From: Mactromeris polynyma
Taxonomy: Eukaryota > Mollusca > Bivalvia > Venerida > Mactridae
Length of the DNA stretch: 64,000 nucleotides
Reading direction: 5' to 3'
NCBI GenBank assembly: GCA_032209605.1
Contig: JASFXZ010000001.1
Location: 27,532,619-27,596,618 of the forward strand
The stretch's first letter is position 1; each line of letters starts with the position of its first letter. The notes beneath the pieces are model-generated. The model did not search any database and had not been told where the DNA came from. It was given only the letters and a program-made list of their open reading frames with translations. Shown here in pieces: positions 14,357-27,100 of the stretch. Made by a program: the position numbers and the translations under genes.

Positions 14357-14565
14357 CTGAGAAATTGTCAACATGATGGCAAACAGAATTATTCCTACTC
14401 TAATTCCGATAATCCTGTCGATCAGGAACCCTCCGAAAAAGGAAGACCCTATAATTGCCCACTGTGCGTTAGAATAGAATCTCGTATATTGTGATTCATT
14501 GATGTCAATGTCTTTGAGAATGTGGTCATGCGAGGCGACAGGATTGTCTACACAGAAATAGTCAC
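14357..14565 (-). CDS. MFSD1-like transporter exon (isolated)
   Basis: A 209-nt exon runs from an acceptor (TTCGCAG) at 14565 to a GTAAATG donor at 14357. It encodes a GDYFCVDNP block, then FFGGFLIDRIIGIRVGIILF and a hydrophobic run ending in TISQ. The YFCxDNP start, the GGFLIDR-GIR motif and their spacing match the first helices of MFSD1, a lysosomal major-facilitator transporter. No neighbouring MFSD1 exons were recognised in the flanking sequence, where minisatellites take up the downstream side. It may belong to a gene with very long introns, or be a stray fragment. The reading frame is intact. Confidence 0.65.
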
Positions 14566-17500
14566 CTGCGAATAAAATGTGTGAATAGTTTTTCCATTCA
14601 GAGAAATACAATCGTTGTTACTGTACAACAAAGCAATGTCTCCCACCAAAAAAGACAACATAACATTAAGCCAAGGAAGAAGCTATCAGCGCCACACATG
14701 CTGCTTCTTATTCGACATTCGATGAATGCATTTTGTGGATGAACGGATTTTGTGGATGTATGGATTTTGTGGATGAATGGATTTTGTGACAACAAATAAC
14801 CGTATGTTCTGCCAGAATTGGTAAGCAACTCGATTTGCATTGAATGTACTCACTTCATACATGCTTCACAATGAGTCATTACTATCATACATGAATCTCT
14901 GCGTGTGACGTAAATGGAAGCATATACACTCTATGTGGAACCGTTTGTCACATAAGTCGCTGACAGTTCAGTTGCAATTGGAAATACATAGCTTTTCTCA
15001 GACACCACATGTAAAATTGTTAGCAAGTCCTGTATGAGAGGAAATGGTATTGATGTAATACAGACGACACAAATACAATTGACTTCAAAGTAAGGCTCAG
15101 TACTTGCTGTACTTGCGTTGGTTTCAACATTGACTGGGGGAACAATCTCCCAAGATAACGAATGAAACAATGTTTCTAAGCGTTTTAGATTATCATCGTC
15201 ACTGTTTGACGGACTTAAATCTGTTTCATCGCATTAATAATATCTAGATCCATTGGCACTCTCACAGCGGCCGTTCAAGCGGGAATACTTCCGCTTCACG
15301 TAAGACATGTTTTAAATTCAATATGTAAACACAAGAACGCATAATTATACACACATTTCATTTACGTATGACTTCGTATGTAGTTATATTCCTGTTTTAC
15401 CGGAGTTTCAAAATGAAAAGTTCTCAGTTGTTAACGCTATACAACATAATATAGTTGCGACACCATTATATACAAATACGTACAACACTGAGTATACCTT
15501 CAGGTGCAGTTAAAATATAGCAGCCATGATAGCATATACTGATATAAAGATATTGCAAACAATACGCGAATGATAAATGTAATATAGCCATGATAATGTA
15601 TCAGCAGTTGTCGGGTCATTTAAACTATCTAACCAATATCAGGTGTACTCATAACTGAAGAGTGTTGCGAGGTAGTATGCCTATACCAATAGCACACGAG
15701 ACCAATCGCAATACCGCGAACCAACACACATATACACTTTTTTCTGAAGGAACATAACATATAATGATTCCCGATTCCTAGTAAATAATGTTACTGATTG
15801 AACATCAATCATTTAAGCAAAGCTGGTTTTGTTGATAGGTCTAGTATGATAACATATGTCTGTCGTAGTCTTCCGATTGTCAAATAACTAGCAACGCTCA
15901 TCTGTTCGCGTTAACGAAGTAAATTGTTTTCTGGTGGCAGTTCTGGGCACTTACGGGACAACATGTTTATTATTTGAGTAAAGGCGATTATCTTGCAGAA
16001 AAAATCGCGACCACTATCCAGATAACCAGATTATATCTATCTTATTAACGCGACTCTGCTTCCGAACTTTAACATGTGTTTAACGGCAGAAATACTCCAC
16101 CATAGTTAAGAAACATATGTTATGAAAAAGGGCATGGTGACGGATGTCTTATTTTGCTACAGATATTTCACGACTTACTGTTGGAAGTACCTTACTGTAG
16201 CTACTGTTGTATCGTTCATTATTGCTTCTGCTGATAGCAATAAATATGTCATTGTATTTTACTATTGTTACTTAAGTACTAACAGTAACAAATGACAGAG
16301 TGTTACTCTGCTGCCGTACTACCACTAATGTTACGTGCATAAAATATATTCGTACTGGTGCAATTCGTTTTATGTAAGCTCATGTCGATTGCCGATATGT
16401 GTAATGATGACGATTGTAGATACAAGTCTTTGTAGTTATGCTTATATGTCCGATACATGCCGCACTGGTATTTACAAATGAATTACTTGTGAAATTTCTC
16501 GTCTTGTTGGTTAATGTGTTCATGCAATCAACTGACTTGAAAACAGAATCTGATCTGTCAATGTTTTGCCCCACTGCGAAGGGGTGGAGGGCACACTTTG
16601 GGAATTTAGACACTTCGGACGATCCCCGACTGGAGGGACTTTAACAAGCACAGTGTGACTGCAGTCTTGAAATTAGACCTAGTCGAAAGTTTCTGTGTGG
16701 AATACATAATACACCATCGACCTTCGGGGGTTTGACAAAAGCTCTACACCTTACTGAAATGAGTTCAGTGATAGGCGCATTAAGTACAGCGACTGCTAGG
16801 GTTTACAGGAGGGTTCCTCATTGGACACTTTGTCTCTCATTGGATGTACTTCGTGCTTGTTGTATAAAGCTTCAGTTCGAAACCATTTCAAGACATATTT
16901 TAAATAGCATATTTTGTCAACGGATTATTACAGAATGCCGGTTATGATTTGAAACGAAGATTTTCATTGGCTGCTGCAATCTAATATGGCTGCTCTGTTA
17001 TTCCATGCCACAGTGTTAGTTCTTCTCGTACGCTGAGTGTAACTGAAGCAAAATACTTTCATTGACAAATCCGAACAGATCTTATGATACCAGCAATTTA
17101 CTTAAGTTCAGAGCGCGGGAAGATTAATGATGGAGCATAAAGCAAGAGTGCAGACATGTTGGATTACCGCAGCCAATGAAAACATTTGTTTCAAATCCTG
17201 CCCTGTAGGTAATATAGTCCGTATTGATGAATCATATTACATGTATTTCATATATCTTTTAAATTACGATCCAAACCTAGCCGGTCAAAGGATATACATG
17301 TACATGTAATACGTTACGTAGGAGTAAATATAAATAATATTTGCGTATTGAAGGATTTTATATGTACAAAGATGAATAATATCATAACATAATCAAAGCA
17401 TATCTGCAGAACAAAAAAACGTGATTAAAGGAGTTTCACTTTCATTTTCGGGTAAACACATGAGCAGTGTCAATCTTAATACAATATGTACATTGTTATC

Positions 17501-18323
17501 TGTTATAAGGCTATCCGTATCTAAATGCATGTACCTGACTGCGGCACGTCTACGAGCAACAGCTTGGTGGGTTCAAAGGTCGATATCTAAAGAACTTTTC
17601 TGTAAACGCCAGAAAAATCCTGCACAGAATCGGACTTTTTACGTCGGTTGGAATACCGCAAACAATGTTTTTTTTAAGGATAGCCAAATGAGTAGATTTT
17701 GCTGATTATATTTGTATATGTAATGTATCATAAAACGACGTTCATCCATGTCTTTGAATATACATAATTATGTACACATACTTAGCATAACGGCTATCAA
17801 CTATTTAAATTTATATAAACTATATTTTTCAGTCAAGAAATAAGACGCTGTAAAAATCCGTTGCTACACCAAGGCAAACAGTTCGACTTGCTGATTTATC
17901 GATACAGTAGATCATGCCTCGAATCCTCCTTGTATGTTACCGCTCTGGTCATGGGTCTGTGATGTTCTTCTTTCCTGACAGAATTTCCGAACCAATCCGC
18001 GGCCGGAACTTTCAACAACTTCTTCCCGGGCATTGCAATGGAGAAATAACCCACATATTTCTGCATCATCAAAAATAAATGGAGAGGTTGCATTGTCATT
18101 TGAAAAAAAACATAAATATTATTTAGACAGCGCCATATTAGATGCTTGAAGAAACAATCAACCAAGTAGGAGTTCGGATTCAGGCAAATTCTGATGTCTA
18201 ACACCCAATGAAAGAATATCGTCCGTCCATGTGCAACCACAAATATTCGAAGAATTTCACAAATTCACTTTCATATAACTTCAGATCTCATTATGTACAA
18301 CCGTAAAATAATAAAGACATATA
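14566..18323. other. Stretch without recognisable genes
   Basis: Only short ORFs are present on both strands and none resembles a known protein. The first exon of the MFSD1-like gene could lie here but was not found. Sequence just below 18324 should hold the 3' UTR of the GPCR gene. Confidence 0.5.
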
Positions 18324-19748
18324 TTAGAAAACATCGTCGCACATATTATCGTCTGCGCAGCTGTGCACTGTAGATTTATCTGCGAAGTTGATTTTATCGT
18401 ACCCTTTAGTCGGAGTCAGTGGTATGACCGCTGTGTGGTGAATGACATCAGAGGTTGTTGAGTGTAGACTTGTTGTACGACTGAACACTCGGTGACGACT
18501 TGTATTCGAGCTCGTGCGAGATGCATTGCTCTTACGACTCGATTGAGACAACGATCGTAGTCGGGAGACGCTTTTACGAAGCCTGACCATTCCGCACGTG
18601 ACCAACCGAACTAAGCTCCGCCGGAAATCATGCATCATTGCGCAGTAGATCCAGAAATTGGCATTAAAACTGATGATTAAGACAATCTCATAGATGCAGA
18701 TGATCACGTGGTTAATATACGGAGTCAAAATATCACGTGTATTCACGTGTTGTAGTATTACCAAAACGATTTTGTAGATACCGTGAGGAAATTCTGGAAT
18801 AAGGAAGCAGACGACAATTAGAATGGCGGTGATTGTAATGATTCTGTCCTTTTTAAGTCTTGTCGAGTTGGTTGACCTGAGTGACATGGTAGAGACTCGC
18901 CTTTGCGCTTTTTTCAATTCCAATAAAGTCTTAATAGTTAGCCACATAAGTAGAAAACAAGGAACAATGTGTTGAAGAGCAACACTGAACCATAGATACA
19001 CACATGTCCTAGTGCATGGTTGTTCTACGCGCCACCGACACCTCATTCCGGTCCCAAGTTTGTTGTCAACCACATGGTAGACATTAAGAATGGCAGCAAA
19101 CACGTACGAGAAGCCAATGCCTATAAACGTTTTCCAGAATGTACACACTCTGCCGGAAATGAATGGGTGACACACGCACATGTACCGCTGAATACTCAGT
19201 ATGACCGTCTGCCACACTGACACGGTGTGGAATACGCGAGAGATGTAAAACCTGAGGATCATGTATGACAAACACCATTCTCTAGAAATGTCTGTATAAT
19301 CCACTGCATATATTCCTAAAGAATTTGGCAATAATGAAACGCCCGTCATGGTGTCGGAGAAGGCGATACTGATGAACAGTAGATTGGTTGCTTTCCCTCG
19401 ATGTTTCTGCGCCAGAAAATAGCAACAAACGAACAAATTCGTTATAGTAGTAAGAAAAATCAGAAACGGACGAATGTATCCCATTGTAACTATTTCAAAC
19501 TGAAAAATTTCCAGATAATATGAATCATAATACTCGTCGTCTTCATAATAACCGTAGTAGTAGTCGACAAACGAACCGTTACCACCGCCAGTGTTGTTGT
19601 TAGTTCCATTGGCAGCAAACATGGAATTGTTAGATGTATTAGCACCATCGCCGGATGAGTAGTCCAGATCTCCAGAGGACGAGTCGTAGTCCGTCGTATT
19701 CCAGACAGGCGGCATAGTAGAGTTTTCATACATAGATGTTATCTCCAT
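18324..19748 (-). CDS. Class A GPCR, neuropeptide type (DMSR / sex-peptide-receptor-like)
   Basis: An intact single-exon ORF of 474 residues. The N-terminus (about 1-85) is rich in Asn-Ser/Thr glycosylation sites and in acidic-tyrosine repeats (YYYGYYEDDEYYDSYY). Seven helices lie at about 91-112, 120-148, 161-188, 205-225, 250-273, 302-328 and 347-370. Class A features are the helix-2 SxAFSD aspartate (132), a helix-3 cysteine (159), and IQRY at 186-189 in place of DRY. In helix 7, NANFWIYC takes the place of NPxxY and is followed by the basic helix 8 MHDFRR. Helix 6 has FLIPEFPHGI in place of CWxP, as in invertebrate DMSR and sex-peptide/myoinhibitory-peptide receptors. The C-tail is rich in Ser, Thr and Arg, giving many candidate phosphorylation sites. 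The ligand cannot be told from sequence. The upstream MEITSM start is the only Met before the glycosylated region. Confidence 0.85.
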   Translation of the reverse strand: MEITSMYENSTMPPVWNTTDYDSSSGDLDYSSGDGANTSNNSMFAANGTNNNTGGGNGSFVDYYYGYYEDDEYYDSYYLEIFQFEIVTMGYIRPFLIFLTTITNLFVCCYFLAQKHRGKATNLLFISIAFSDTMTGVSLLPNSLGIYAVDYTDISREWCLSYMILRFYISRVFHTVSVWQTVILSIQRYMCVCHPFISGRVCTFWKTFIGIGFSYVFAAILNVYHVVDNKLGTGMRCRWRVEQPCTRTCVYLWFSVALQHIVPCFLLMWLTIKTLLELKKAQRRVSTMSLRSTNSTRLKKDRIITITAILIVVCFLIPEFPHGIYKIVLVILQHVNTRDILTPYINHVIICIYEIVLIISFNANFWIYCAMMHDFRRSLVRLVTCGMVRLRKSVSRLRSLSQSSRKSNASRTSSNTSRHRVFSRTTSLHSTTSDVIHHTAVIPLTPTKGYDKINFADKSTVHSCADDNMCDDVF

Positions 19749-22497
19749 TGTGCTCTACAGAATTGTCAACACGCTTCAGCAATGCTCGATGTCAGCAGGA
19801 AGACAATGTCCTCGACTCTGATTTATTTACCATCATTTTTATGTATAAGTTAAACTGATGCACTTTGAACCTTTGAGATAATTTCCGTGTACTAAGCACA
19901 AAGAGAATTTACAATCTTATCACGTTGTTGTACAAATAATATAAATCAAGGGTGTAGCTAGCCGGGCATTAAGTGTATTAAACAGTAATGCTGAAATAAT
20001 TACTCGAGACAGAAAACCGTTTGGTGGCATCTAGTGAAATATTTCGCCATAATTTGCTACACTTTAAGGATTTGCATTTTTTTCTGAAGTGAATTTTTCA
20101 AATAATTAAATTTCCATTTTGCCACCTTTTGGGTAACTTCCGAAACGCAACAGGGGATATTCCGGCTTAGGAAAACAATTGGGGGTCAACTAATGGCTTT
20201 CTCGCATGACAAAATTCTCCGAAGCATAATGCTCGAAGTGGCAATTAACGAACAACGTTAATAGTTTACAATGGCATGCGCACTAAGTGTTTGAAATATA
20301 AACGAGGCTGGCCAAACTACACGCCAGACATTTGAATCAATACATGTTATACATGTAATTTATTCTTCATTGTTTTTCATACTATAACCTTCTTAGTGAG
20401 TTATGAAGTACATATACTTACTTAGAAGTGTTTCCGAGTTCGTACACTGAAGCGTATGCATGTACAATACAGCTTCATGGACGCCCAAGCAATAACATAA
20501 GCAAACCAATTATGCCACCAAACTTGATCGGGTTTTGTATAACTTCTTGTGCTTTGATTAAAGCAAAACATCAGTTTGTCCTTCTTCGATTTGGTATTTC
20601 TGTAAGTTTGCTCTACTATCGTTTACATCTCATACATTTGTTGTATTTTCAGCGCTTTGATTATATCATTTATCGTTTACTTTGTGTTATTGGGTACTTT
20701 CAATTTAATTTGTGCAGTTTTTAAACTAATTAACAATTAGTTATGCCATGCTATTGAAGGCTTTTAATCCTTTGATTTTAACACATTTAAATAAGCATTA
20801 GATTTCAATTTACAATATCAGCGTTACTTATTATGAACTTTATTATCAACATCAAGAGAATGGGTAAATACATCTGATTAATCGAATGTCTAGAAACCAA
20901 AGGCATATTAAGTAGTTTTAACAAAGTGTCCATGTGAAACGGACAAAAAGCTTGATCACGGACTCAATTGTTGTTAATTGTCACCAATTGTTATTTACAA
21001 GTGTTTCTACTGTGCTACTTACTGTATAGTGAATCATTCCGATTTAATGCATTGTTTGTATTGAAAAGGGTATAGTATACAGGAGTGACTCATTGAAATG
21101 AATACACTCATTCCCGGTTCAATAAATACTCCACACAAAATAAAAACGAACCATTCCTGAATACGCATCATTTAATAAAAGTGGATATTCATATTGCTGT
21201 TGTTAGATTTAATGTCCGTGTTATAATATCTTAATGCATTTGCTATAAATAAGTATCTGATCCGGAAATAATATTTTTAGAAATTATTGATAGGAGATAG
21301 GTATCGCGTTTCTTTTGTTGTTGAGTAGGCCTATATATGTATCAGTAATTCCTTGAATTAAGAGATGTGTTATGTTGATGGCGATATCTGTTCGATGAAA
21401 CGACACAGACCAACCAGAAATACGGAGAACTGTAGCCTTCTTGGAATCCAGCAAACTATCTTAAACTCATTGTGTTTACAGTGTCAAATCGCCGGAATCA
21501 CTAATTGTCTTGTTTCGGCCTTTCTCAGAAACGTTGACACTTTTGTACTTTTTTTGAAAAAGTTTGAAAAGAGTAATGTCACTATCCGATCTGCACTGTC
21601 GTATATTTGAAATACACTGTCAAAGCAGATATTTTGTTTTAGAAATTCATCGATTTTTAGAAGGTATTTTTATTTAACTGCTTCTTTCTGCGTTGAGTCA
21701 TGAAACAAAGCCAAAACACCAGGAAGTTCAACACGTAGACCGCACAACTGCCGATTTCAAGGTGTCGTGGGTTACCGAGCAAATGTAGGCCTATACATAT
21801 TTGTAATATGCATAAAGATGAATTTTCGGTTGAAATTGTACAATTCAGTTTTCAGCCATTTTATAGCCATTGTTCGATATTAATTCAAACTGCAGACCAT
21901 CTACACTGTTTTCCCGAAATGATTGAATATAGACTTTCTGCAAAAATCAATTAGAGAAAATATCTGTCCGGAAATAGCCATTATACAGTCATCACGTGTC
22001 AACTATCTTTCTCCATTTTGACCATTTTCACACACAAAACATGCTAATTTCAGAGACATCAGCCCAAAACACGTCGAAAAAAATCATTCTTCCCCACTAC
22101 CGATTCACGTCTATACACATGGAAGTGGTAATTGAATGTTGGAGACAAAGGTTTGAGGAACACTGACACCCACAATGCTAAGTGCAAGGTCAAATCGTCG
22201 CATATATATACAATAATATGGACCTGAAAACGGTCAAGAATAAAAAAGAAATGTCTTTAACCCATACCTGTATTATATAAAATAATTATAAACATAGTTT
22301 ATTATTATATCACATTTGTTTGCAAACAATAGTGACTGTACGAAATAATTACCGCGTCGGTATGTACACGTTTAATACCTTCTACAGATATGTATATTAT
22401 AAATACTAAATATCTGAAACTTTTAACTGAAATGGTGATATTGCTATTCTATGGTGGCATACTTCTGCCACCAGTTAACTGCATAAATTAATAGAAA

Positions 22498-22925
22498 AAT
22501 ATGTGGTTATCACGTTAACGAAACTAGTTAACTATATAATTAACTATAAAATTATGTGCTTAACTAGATTCATATCGTGATAAATTTTCATACCAGATAA
22601 ATTGCCTGACAGTACCCACTACTGCCACCACTTACCCACTTAAATCCCTAGGTTTTCAGAACGGACAATCTATTTTAGATAACTGTTAAGTGATCAACGA
22701 GTTAAGAATCTATTCAACTACATACTTTTCTTGTTAATTAAGTGGGTTAAGTAACGTGACAACCACATACATCTATTTCATTATCACGTTAACAAGATAT
22801 GTAACGCGTTAGCTACATAGTTTTAATATAATTGTTAAGTGGTTAACGCGATAAATATCTAGTGTGGTTATCACGTTACTTAACTATTTACCTACATAAT
22901 TAACAAGAAAATTATGTAGTAACGG
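22498..22925. repeat. Alternating inverted repeats, MITE-like cluster
   Basis: A motif around GTGGTTATCACGTTA, followed by an AT-rich block ending near ATTATGTAG, occurs four times in alternating orientation: near 22502 (+), 22730-22768 (-), 22772-22860 (-) and 22862-22925 (+). This is the pattern of one or two non-autonomous terminal-inverted-repeat elements. No transposase is present. Confidence 0.65.
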
Positions 22926-23422
22926 AATTTGTTCCTGGAATGGGTCTATAATGAAACTTGTATTATCTATTCGATGCAATACAGTTTCATTATTTAGGAA
23001 TTGTAACAATATTTTATTAAGCATATCTTTAAGTATTTTAAATATATACAACGTGTTGCAGGAAGTGTGAAAATGACTGATATGCACTTTACATAATCAT
23101 ATTTAAACGGAAATTGTAAAATTGTCTCTAGGATGATACATGTTATGTGTATGTTGTTATAACACGGACGTCCTTATGTAATCAAGATTAGCTTTCATGG
23201 CTTCCTAGTATTCAAGTTGGTGTTATATGACCCTAGTGTGTTATTGTAACATGAAAACGTGCGCATTACAACATCACATAAAGTAATCAACCATGAGTTG
23301 TTAATTGTGTTGTTATAATTTTAAAAGCTAACTTACCAAGCTGGATTAGACGTAGGATGACTCATACCAACTTAAGTTAATGCTTGTGAAACTAAGCCCT
23401 GCAGAAATTTTAATCGGGCAGC

Positions 23423-23690
23423 AAGACTTTGTGTATCTTTATGAATCTTAAATTTCATATTAAATTGCTGTTTTGATCTTAACAATTGCTATACAAACAT
23501 ACCATATGTTATTGTAAACTTGTTAATTAATAATGCCTCCCCTATTCTTGAAACGTATTGTTTAAGACTTTGTGTATCTTTATGAATCTTAAAATTCATA
23601 TTAAATTGCTGTTTTGATCTTAACCATTTCTATATTGTACAAACATACCATATATTATTGTTAACCTGTTAATAATGCCTCCCGTATTTT
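23423..23690. repeat. Tandem duplication of about 130 bp, two copies
   Basis: The block starting AAGACTTTGTGTATCTTTAT and ending near AATGCCTCCC is present at 23423-23551 and again at 23564-23690, with a few small differences. Confidence 0.9.
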
Positions 23691-24183
23691 TTAAGTCTAG
23701 AGCTGCCAGAAAGGAGAATCGTAATTAGTTCTGGGACCAATATTCCAGGTTACATCATCTACATCTTTGATTGAATAATTGTTTTTATCATTTACAGCTG
23801 ACATACAGAAGAGCTTTCCATACAGTGTAAATTTTGAATGTTTTTGGACGGTATCACTCAGGTACCGTCTATAATAGTGTGACAATTTGTTTTATTCCAT
23901 ATTTCATGCAAACCATCTGACATATTTACACATACTTTGATATTATAAAACTGTTTAGTTACAAAACGGAAGTATGCAGCGAGTTGCCAGCTTGGCTACA
24001 GAGACTGTAGCGCCCCACAGCACCTTTTGTGCTTTGATTTTACCTAGGACCGGCTAATCTTTTTATTTATATATCACACATGTGTTATTATTACGATACT
24101 CCGGCTTGCCGGATGTTTATCACTTTTCGCGGGAAACTTTGACAACTGACAGCGTGTGTCTAAGTTTTAGCTTAAATTTCTCG

Positions 24184-27100
24184 ATGGCGACCATGGTAAG
24201 ACGATAACAAATATCTTCTCAGTTAGGTTTAATAATGTCGTATATAACAAATGACGTCAATGCATTGACTCATTGTGCAACGGGTAACGAGGTGTTTTAC
24301 TGATTTCAATCAACCATAGATCTAGTGATAGATTCATCTATGCCTGAAAGCCAGCCTTAGTAGTGTGGACCCTTTGCTATCTCTTGTTTGTGTGTGCCTT
24401 AATAATACAGGCATGTTCTGCCACATTCAGTAACTCTATAGATGTAAATGTGAGAGCTATGAATTTTTCACTTTGCTTGTCTTTAAGTTTGCATGATAGG
24501 GATACAGTAGCACTTTGGAAATTAATAAGAACTAGTTTAAGCGTCAAGTTGATGTACGCTGCATTGAAAGAGAAATGTTTAAACACGGAAAAATAAACCA
24601 TGGATTGGAAACAGGCTGATATTGGTGAAACGTTAACAAGAAATAATTTACCCACAATCCTTAGTGGTTAAGGGTCAACTCGGCCCACTTACAATCTTGG
24701 CCCGGTCCTACTCGGCCCAGTCCAACTCGGCCCACTTTTGAAGTGTAATGAAAAGGCAACGTTGTTCACACATTCGGCATACTAAAGAAGGTAATAGTAG
24801 TAATTTTTTTTTAATTTGTTTGAAACACACTTAGTAGGACGTTTCCAAACCGAGGTTTAGATCGGGTAGACCCCCTTCCATGTCTGTCTTCTCATATCTT
24901 GACTTCTTGTGCTAGTTCAAAATCATGCGATATGCCCCATAAATGAGGCGAAATTAGGCATAAAAAACACTGACTGTAAACATTTAAATTAGATTGAAAT
25001 CAATACATTTAACGATCATTTCAAATTAGTTGTTATTTATATAACACTATTAAATTTTTACAGATGTGGTGTATTATGTGTGTTTTCTATTTGTTTCAAT
25101 GGTTTTCGTTGATAAGGTTCTATAACAATTCATGTTCTTTTCTATTTTTCAGCTTGATGACCAAGATTTTGCTGAGTTGAGAAGGCAGAACTTGGCTGAC
25201 ATTGAACTAATAGTATGTATCAACTCTCTGTGTAGGGGTATGTATCAACTCTCTGTGTAGAAGTATGTATCAACTCTCTGTGTAGGACTATGTATCAACT
25301 CTCTGTGTAGGAGTATATATCAACACTTATCCTCACACATACTGTATTCTTATCCTCACACATGCTGTATTCTTATCCTCGCCCATGCTGTATTCTTATC
25401 CTCACCCTTGCTCTACTGTTATCCTCACCCATGCTGTATTCTTATCCTCACACATGCTGTATTCTTATCCTCACACATGCTGTATTCTTATCCTCGCCCA
25501 TGCTGTATTCTTATCCTCACCCTTGCTCTACTGTTATCCTCACCCATGCTGTATTCTTATCCTCTCACATGCTGTATTCTTATCCTCACCCATGCTGTAT
25601 TCTTATCCTCACACATGCTGTATTCTTATCCTCACACATGCTCTACTGTTATCCTCACACATGCTGTATTGTTATCCTCTCCCATGCTGTATTGTTATCC
25701 TCACCCATGCTGTATTGTTATCCTCACCCATGCTGTATTGTTATCCTCTCCCATGCTGTACTGTTGTCCTCACACATGCTGTATTCTTATCCTCACCCAT
25801 GCTGTATTCTTATCCTCACCCATGCTGTATTGTTATCCTCACCCATGCTGTATTGTTATCCTCACACATGCTGTATTCTTATCCTCTCCCTTGCTGTATT
25901 CTTATCCTCACCCGTGCTGTATTCTTATCCTCACCCATGCTGTATTGTTATCCTCACACATGCTGTATTCTTATCCTCACCCATGCTGTATTCTTATCCT
26001 CACCCATGCTGTATTGTTATCCTCACCCATGCTGTATTGTTATCCTCACACATGCTGTATTCTTATCCTCTCCCTTGCTGTATTCTTATCCTCACAGATG
26101 CTGTATTGTTATCCTCACACATGCTGTATTCTTATCCTCACCCATGCTGTATTCTTATCCTCTCCCTTGCTGTATTCTTATCCTCACACATGCTGTATTC
26201 TTATCCTCACACATGCTGTATTCTTATCCTCACACATACTGTATTCTTATCCTCACACATGCTGTATTCTTATCCTCACCCATGCTGTATTTTTATCCTC
26301 TCCCTTGCTGTATTCTTATCCTCACACATGCTGTATTGTTATCCTCACACATGCTGTATTCTTATCCTCACACATACTGTATTCTTATCCTCACACATGC
26401 TGTATTCTTATCCTCTCCCTTGCTGTATTCTTATCCTCACACATGCTGTATTGTTATCCTCACACATGCTGTATTCTTATCCTCACACATGCTGTATTCT
26501 TATCCTCTCCCATGCTGTATTGTTATCCTCTCCCTTGCTGTATTCTTATCCTCACACATGCTGTATTCTTATCCTCACCCATGCTGTATTGTTATCCTCA
26601 CACATGCTGTATTCTTATCCTCACACATGCTGTATTCTTATCCTCACACATGCTGTATTCTTATCCTCACACATGCTGTATTCTTATCCTCACACATGCT
26701 GTATTCTTATCCTCACACATGCTGTATTCTTATCCTCACCCATGCTGTATTGTTATCCTCTCCCTTGCTCTACTGTTATCCTCACACATGCTGTATTCTT
26801 ATCCTCACACATGCTGTATTCTTATCCTCGCCCATGCTGTATTCTTATCCTCACACATGCTGTATTCTTATCCTCACACATGCTGTATTCTTATCCTCAC
26901 CCATGCTGTATTCTTATCCTCACCCATGCTGTATTCTTATCCTCACCCATGCTGTATTCTTATCCTCACACATGCTCTACTGTTATCCTCACACATGCTG
27001 TATTCTTATCCTCACACATGCTGTATTCTTATCCTCGCCCATGCTGTATTCTTATCCTCACCCATGCTGTATTCTTATCCTCACCCATGCTGTATTCTTA

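Larger units (their letters stand above)
19749..24183. other. Intergenic stretch with MITE-like repeats
   Basis: No exon was recognised. It contains the palindromic repeat cluster at 22498-22925 and a direct duplication at 23423-23690. The right end should hold the promoter of the predicted gene starting at 24184. Confidence 0.5.

Noticed and set aside
19020..19729. ORFs overlapping the GPCR in other frames
   Set aside because: Shadows of the real reading frame.
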